Shown here piece by piece: positions 58,544 through 64,000 of a stretch of 64,000 nt of DNA. The DNA is from Achatina immaculata (lineage: Eukaryota > Mollusca > Gastropoda > Stylommatophora > Achatinidae). The notes under the pieces were generated by a model, which saw only the letters and a list, made by a program, of their open reading frames with translations, searched no databases and had not been told where the DNA came from. A program made the position numbers and the translations under genes. Location: assembly GCA_009760885.1 (NCBI GenBank), contig CM019692.1, forward strand, positions 57,650,964 to 57,714,963. The letters are read 5' to 3'. Position 1 is the stretch's first letter; each line of letters starts with the position of its first letter.

Positions 58544-59850
58544 TCCTGCCATACAGCTCTCACAAAAATGACAGAATGTTGGTTATCTAATATAAACGAT
58601 GAGAAATTATGTGGTGCTGTCTTTGTTGACTTTAAAAAAGCATTTGACACGACTGATCATGAAATCCTAGTTAGAAAGCTTGAGACCTGTCGATTACACC
58701 CTGACTTGACACAATTTATTACATCTTTTCTTTCCAACAGACAAAAGGTAGTTTACCTCAAAAACTCTAAGTCAAGTTCATCTGTGGGTGGTAATGGCGT
58801 TCCACAGGGATCTATTCTTGGTCCTCTCCTGTTTACCATCTACATCAATGATCTTCTACTTCATCTTTAAAAAAATCATCTTGTGACCTCTTTGCTGATG
58901 ACTGCACAGTTTATAGTAGTGAAATGACTGTATTAACCTTGAGTAAATTCTTCAAATTGAAATAAACAGTCAAATTAACTGGGGCAACAACAACAAAACG
59001 CTCATAAACACCAGCAAAACAAACTCCATGCTCATTACAACAAGACAGAAATTAACAAATTCACCAACAACAACACTACAGCTCCACGCTGAAACTTCAC
59101 AGATAGAGAATGTTAGTGAACATAAAATTCTAAGTCTCATGATTGACCACCGCCTCAGCTGGAATCATCATGCAGACAATCTAACCAAAGTCATTGCACA
59201 AAAAGTTTACCAATTTACTAAAATTAAAAATTTTCTTGGCATAGACACCAGAAAAATATACTACATATCACAGATACAAATACACTTGGACTACTGTTCC
59301 ACAGTCTAGGATGGTTGTTCTATGTCAAACATGAAAAGACTTTACTCACTTCAAAAACGAGCAGTAAAGCTTATAGATGACAAACATATAGCACGTATTA
59401 CAAATAAGAAGACACATCTTGATATTCTACCCCTCAAGAAGAGATTTCTTTTCAACAAGGCCAAGTTAATTCATAACATTTTATCGCACGGCACTCCACC
59501 CTATCTGTGGTCGCTGTTCAAATCAAACCCAAAACACAGTCAACACTTAAGCAATTGTATTTTCTCAAAACCAAGGCTTGACGTGTTTAAAAAAAGCTTC
59601 TCTTATTCAGTTGCCCACCTTTGGAATGCCCTATCAATTCATGTTAAAAAACATAAGTAATATTCGTTCTTATAAATTCAAACTATGTCAACATCTGTTT
59701 TATACGGACTATATGCTTCCCTAAGCATAGTCTAAAGTAATTTAAAGTGTGGCTTGATTGTTGTAAATTTTATACTGCTTTTCTATAAATTTGTTAGTTT
59801 TGAATGAATGTAAGAATGCAAGCTTCTTTCATGTTGTTGCATAAATCAGA

Positions 59851-59860
59851 GTGTAGTGTG
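59851..59860. repeat. Target-site duplication of twin-primed LINE D, left copy
   Basis: GTGTAGTGTG, identical to 61893-61902. Confidence 0.85.
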
Positions 59861-61892
59861 CCATTCATTCATTTGCATGTCCCATGTGGAACTTTGCCTC
59901 CCAAACAGCATTCATGTAGGCCTCTTGGTTGTGAGCAAGATGGTTTGCTGCTGATGCATCCATTTGCAAATCATCAACGATGTCTTGCACCCATCTTCGC
60001 CTTGGTCTTCCTCTCTTTATTCTTCCCATTATGTACCCTTCCAAGACAGTTTTCTCTAGATTATCATGACGTTTAATGTGTCCAAAATATACTATTTACT
60101 ACCCAGCCTTCTTCAATATTAAGTTCTTGTAGTATAGATATATTTGTTCTTTTTTGTGTCCATGATATTTGAAGAACTCTTCTGTAGTATTTACATTCAA
60201 ATGCATTTAAGTGTTTCTCAGCTGTTTTGTTAAGTGTCCAGGTCTCACCGGCATATGTTGCGATTGGAAAAATGCATGCTCTTAAAAATCTTATTTTTGT
60301 TGTTCTGTCTTTAGTTGTTTTACTTTCTGAAGAGCGATAGATGTCCTCCTTTTAATTTCCCTCATTGTATCTCCATTATTAGTTAGCAGTGATCCAAGAT
60401 ATTCAAAACTCTCCACTTCTTCCAGTTTTTACTCATTGATACACATTTCAGCTGCGTTGTTTGTTTTTTCAGTTGTCATCAATGTAGGCTTCTTCGCATT
60501 AAGATAGAGGTTTTGCTCTTCGCTGTTCTTACGGATTGACATAATTAGTTTTTCATTTCCTTCTTTTGTGAAATTATACACAAACTACAGAACTGTTGCC
60601 CTGATTAGTCATGCCAGTAAAATTCTGTTAAAAATCATAATGGGTAGACTTCGAAAGAAAATAGAAGAAGAATTCAATATGGTCCAAGCTGGTTTTAGAC
60701 AAGGAAGAGGATCAAGAGATCATATATTCAGTATAAGATTAATAATAGAGACGTTTAATGTGAATCTATATTTAGCCTTTATAGACTACTCAAAAGATGG
60801 GACTAAAATCTCTTGGATAAAGTCGCCAAAGAAAGTGAACAGAAAGGCCTTACTTTGAACATCAAAAAGACACAGACTATGGTTATATCTAAGAAACAGA
60901 ATCCACCAGCATGCAGTATTAAATTAAACGGAACTATTCTAAAGCAGGTGCAGAAATTCAAATACCTTGGAGCAGTAATAACTTCAGATGGGAAATGCAT
61001 AACAGAAATTAGGAACAGAATAGGCCAAGCAAAGACTGCGTTTCAGAGAATGAGAAACATATTAGCTAACACATCTTTATCAATGAATGTTAGAAAACAA
61101 GTCCTAAAATGCTATATTGAACCTATCTTGTTATATGGAAGTGAATCATGGACAATAGGCAAGTCTGCACAAAAATTATTGGAAGCAGCAGAAATGTGGT
61201 TTATTAGAAGAATGTTGCGAATCCCATGGACAGCAAAAATAACTAATGAAGAATGTAGGAGAAGAGCTGGAGAGACAAAAAACCTTGTCAAAAAGATAAG
61301 AGAGAGACAATGTACTTTCATAGGACATGCAATGAGAAGAGGGGGCATTGAAAATATTATAACAACAGGAAAAATAGAAAGAAGAAGATCAAGAGGAAGA
61401 CCAAGAGAAATGATACTGGACAGTCTGGCGGGATGGTGTGAGAGGAGATCACCAACTGAGCTGATGGCCTGCATAAAGGATCGGGTACCCTGGAGAAGCA
61501 TAAGAGCCAACGTCAGTCGGCACGGCACATGATGATGATGATGATGTTGATGATACTACTCAAAGGCATTTGATTGTGTACAACACCAGAAACTCTGGGA
61601 ATTAATGGGAAAAATAGCATTTCCAACACATTTGATACAATTAACATCACTGCTGTATCTAGACCAACAAGCAGCAGTAAGAATAAATGGTGAAACAACA
61701 ACTTGCTTTGACATAAAACAAGGGATAGGTCATGGGTACATATTGTCTCCTTACTTATTTAACTTGTATACTGAAAATATAATGAGGAATGTTAGAGAAG
61801 ATGTAGACAAAGAATATTACGATGCCATAACAATTGGAAGTTATGAAATACCAGAGATTAGATATGCTGATGACACAGTATTAATGTCCATT
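59861..61892 (-). mobile_element. LINE D copy D3 with 5' inversion (twin priming)
   Basis: The 3' segment is antisense to the window (60562-59861: KLIMSIRKNSEEQN-type text near 60540, ending at the AATG tail). The 5' segment is in the opposite orientation (60565-61892 plus: RTVALISHASKILLKIIM, GFRQGRGSRDHIF, YLAFIDYSK, then after an insertion [28 protein letters not shown]). In copy D1 these segments are contiguous, and the break falls immediately after YADDTVLMS with little or no loss. A perfect 10-bp duplication, GTGTAGTGTG, flanks the whole unit. This is the signature of target-primed insertion with a second priming event. LINE P is inserted in the inverted arm. Confidence 0.92.
60795..61554 (+). 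mobile_element. LINE P 3' half nested in LINE D
   Basis: ORF 60813-61532 encodes [78 protein letters not shown] and the natural C-terminus SRHGT, followed by an (ATG)n tail. It is almost identical to the copy at 37654 and, unlike it, is intact to the stop. Flanked by a perfect 10-bp duplication ACTACTCAAA at 60785-60794 and 61555-61564; removing it restores FIDYSKAFD of LINE D. No endonuclease or RT catalytic part: truncated. Confidence 0.94.
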
Positions 61893-61902
61893 GTGTAGTG
61901 TG
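61893..61902. repeat. Target-site duplication of twin-primed LINE D, right copy
   Basis: GTGTAGTGTG, identical to 59851-59860. Confidence 0.85.
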
Positions 61903-62070
61903 TACTGACATGAAATATGTTTATTATTTATTTATGTAATCATGTAATGTGTCTTCATGATTATTATGCTCATTAACAAATGATGACTGACTGTGACTCT
62001 GTATGATGAAGAGCAGAATGTCAGACGGGCCTGCGTGCCCAATTCTTAACCCTTTGAAAATAAAGTATGT

Positions 62071-62126
<56 letters not shown>

Positions 62127-62128
62127 AT

Positions 62129-62339
62129 TGCCTCTCTCTCTTTCTCTCTCTCTCTGAACACAACACAATATACTCCCATTTTCTAGCTATAGTTTTTTTC
62201 TGGGGGAGGGGGGAGGTTTAAAATGAGAAAGGCCGACATTACCAGAAATGTCATTCGTTTATTTGATATTTTAAAAATAATAAAAAAAGAATAATAAGTA
62301 GAGATGGATAAAAAGAATATGTGAGAGTGTGGACAGATT
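62129..62339. other. No gene recognised
   Basis: CT-rich run, then unique-looking AT-rich DNA. Confidence 0.4.
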
Positions 62340-62570
62340 ACTCAGAGAGACAAATGAGAGAGAGAGAAAGGGTGATGGAGAGAGACACACAGAAAAGGAA
62401 AGAAACGAAAGAGAGAGAGAGAGAAACGAGAGAGAGAGAGAGAGAAGAAAACGAGAGAGAGAGAAACGAGAGAGAGAGAGAGAAACGAGAGAGAAAGACG
62501 AGAGAGAGAAACAAGAGAGAGAGAGAGCGAGAAACGAGAGAGAAAGAGGTAAAACGAGAGAGAGGGAATC
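62340..62570. repeat. GA-rich repeat with AAACGAGAGAG units
   Basis: Purine tract made of loosely tandem GAGAGAAACGAGAGA units of about 20-30 bases. The Arg/Glu-rich ORFs in it are artefacts. Confidence 0.9.
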
Positions 62571-63590
62571 TGAAAATCAGATACCAACGGAAAGTAAAGT
62601 ATCTAGAATTTAAATGTAAAAACTACACTAGAATGATAGACGTAATAAATCAGAGCTTCTCAGCCTTTTTTACTTTTATGGTCCCCTTTTAGTGTCAGTT
62701 TTCTCTGTGGCCCCAGATCCGGTGCCATCTTTATAGACTAACATTATTTACGTCTCTTTCTATCGTGCCTGCCGAAAGTCGTCGCAATCCCCTTATGGTT
62801 GGAAGAGAGTACGGGAGAAAGAGGGAAGCGAGCGGGAGCCATTTGGGTCCATAAAAATCCCGGGTGTGAAGGATGGAATGAGGGCGAAGATGCTGTGAAT
62901 GTGGCAGTGAGCGACCCGTAGCTGACATACTACCGTCAATGCTGGGGAACTAAAGCTGGCCAAGACCCTGCCCCACTTCTCCGTTAGTGGCCCAGTAACA
63001 ACCCTAGCCTGGCTAAAGGGGGGGGGGGGGCAGGGACCACCGTAGTCCCCATGGCGGTGGAGTCTGATAAAGAAGCATTGCACACCCCGCTGCTTATTTG
63101 GCTGCATTCAGGGGCTGAAAAACTAGCCGCCGTAACCCGCTCCCGAACCGACACGATGCTGTACCTCAGCATCATCTGCTGCATAGCGTCCAGCTCGCAC
63201 GTCCAGGGATACGGAACAAGAGGAAATGACGTTATATCATCCCTTTGCTGGACGTTCACTCTGGTTAATTTAAGGTTTAGCTTGCCTGGTTTAGTTCGTG
63301 CATTTTTGTATATTTTAATTCTTTTTAAATGCAAAAAAAAAACGAGATTATGATTAAGAACTTTCCTGTTGAGACAATCGCGGATTAAACATTGCTAAAA
63401 CAGGCGTCTGAAGGTATCGATTCTTGCGTTCTGTATTTAGCAAGGACAAAAAAATGAAACAATCATAATTCTTATCTTAATTTAGCACTGAGTGGGGTTT
63501 AATTGACCCAACGATCGCAAGTTCTTATCTGTTATGTTGGACAAGTTTTGTGATGACACGAGCGGATACAGTTCTTTGTTTTTTCGGTGA
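62571..63590. other. No gene recognised
   Basis: A GC-richer stretch at 62760-63100 with a G-run at 63019-63030; ORFs there overlap on both strands and show no known family. CAGAGCTTCTCAGCC at 62651 resembles a hAT end without a partner. Confidence 0.45.
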
Positions 63591-63657
63591 GATAGAGCGA
63601 GAGGGGGGAGTGTGTGTGAGAGAGATAGTTAGCGAGAGACGAGTGAGAATCAGACTA

Positions 63658-63689
<32 letters not shown>

Positions 63690-64000
63690 GAAGTAAGAGA
63701 AAGAAAAAGTGAGAGAGAATGTGAGAGAGAGAGTGTGTGTGTGTGTCTGAGAGGCTTGGGGAGAGAGTGAGAGAGAGAAATCGTGAGAGGGAGATAGTAT
63801 GTCAGAATGAGTATGAGAGGAAGGGAGTGAGAGTGAGAGAGTGCGTGTATTAGAGAGGGTGAAAAGGAGTGAGAGAGAGAGAGCTAGACAGATTGTATGA
63901 GAGAAACAGAGAGTTAAAGTGAGTAAGAGAGAGACTTTGAGAAAGAGAGAGACAGATTGAAAGATACTGACAGAGTGAAAGAGAGTGAGGATGAAGGAAA
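63591..64000. repeat. GA/GT low-complexity tract running to the window end
   Basis: About 400 bases of GAGAGA with GTGAGA and GTGTGT interruptions, on a strongly purine-biased plus strand. It continues past the window edge. Confidence 0.9.

Larger units (their letters stand above)
58548..62128 (+). mobile_element. LINE E (CR1/L2-like), interrupted by LINE D
   Basis: The 5' part (58548-59860) starts in HTALTKMTECW and runs through FVDFKKAFDTTDHE, GVPQGSILGPLLFTIYINDL, LFADDCTVYS (after a frameshift near 58868), KILSLMIDHRLSWNHHADN, HLDYCSTV, a stop, then MKRLYSLQKRAVKLI and SYSVAHLWNALS. The 3' UTR is interrupted at 59860 by a LINE D insertion and resumes at 61893-61903, ending in AAATAAAGTATGTTC and a (TATC)n tail at 62070-62128. 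The NDL, FADD and xxLxxLQKRA motifs and microsatellite tail fit CR1/L2/Jockey-group LINEs. 5'-truncated and frame-broken. Confidence 0.82.

Noticed and set aside
62793..63353. Overlapping ORFs in the GC-richer stretch near 63000
   Set aside because: Open frames occur on both strands with no family motif, signal peptide or splice pattern; likely chance in a stretch poor in stops.

Overview
The window is animal nuclear DNA and looks molluscan, possibly gastropod. The evidence is an AT-rich base composition, a split gene with GT-AG introns, very abundant simple repeats, and a dense mix of LINEs, Penelope-like, Tc1/mariner, pogo/Tigger and Helitron remnants, with many ORFs of the kind seen in molluscan RTE-like LINEs. 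The species cannot be fixed from the sequence. There are no operons, no bacterial-type genes and no rRNA. One 100-base assembly gap lies at 34363-34462.

Only one convincing host gene is present: a small secreted C-type lectin on the + strand, 9361-23544. The exons join in phase into a 152-residue protein with a short signal peptide and a single CTLD containing an EPN motif. The promoter-proximal part (upstream sequence, exon 1, exon 2) is present twice, at 8928-12568 and 14609-17011, and both copies can splice in frame to the same exons 3-5. This gives two possible first-exon pairs for one lectin body.

The rest is mobile DNA and tandem repeats. I separate six LINE families by protein sequence and tail: R (RTE-like, TAAGA-type tail), P (C-terminus SRHGT, ATG tail), B (C-terminus GLCS, ATG/GAT tail), C (GTTFNRSN), D (C-terminus RKGHA, AATG tail) and E (CR1/L2-like, TATC tail). 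Several insertions can be ordered from target-site duplications (TSDs): R at 2123-4517 (11-bp TSD), R at 41100-42579 (9-bp TSD), P inside R inside C at 36366-40430, D inside D at 32231-32452, and the nest E > D > P at 58550-62128, in which the D copy has a twin-priming 5' inversion. At 26882-31154 two ~1-kb direct repeats (Tigger relic plus LINE-B 3' end) flank an R element whose 3' part has been replaced by LINE-B sequence.

Region by region: 1-8900 LINE R, a 40-bp minisatellite and a long GATA/GACA tract; 8900-23600 the lectin locus with Helitron, Penelope-like, mariner and LINE relics in its introns; 23600-34362 a LINE cluster; 34463-36365 unassigned repeats; 36366-42600 nested LINEs; 44469-45590 a broken mariner; 45600-51000 mostly featureless; 51031-53200 an inverted repeat, a hAT-like MITE and two minisatellites; 54440-56390 a Tc1 relic and a LINE C end; 57715-62128 LINE P-like and the triple nest; 62300-64000 purine-rich DNA. 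No element here looks fully autonomous: every long ORF is truncated, frameshifted or carries a stop.
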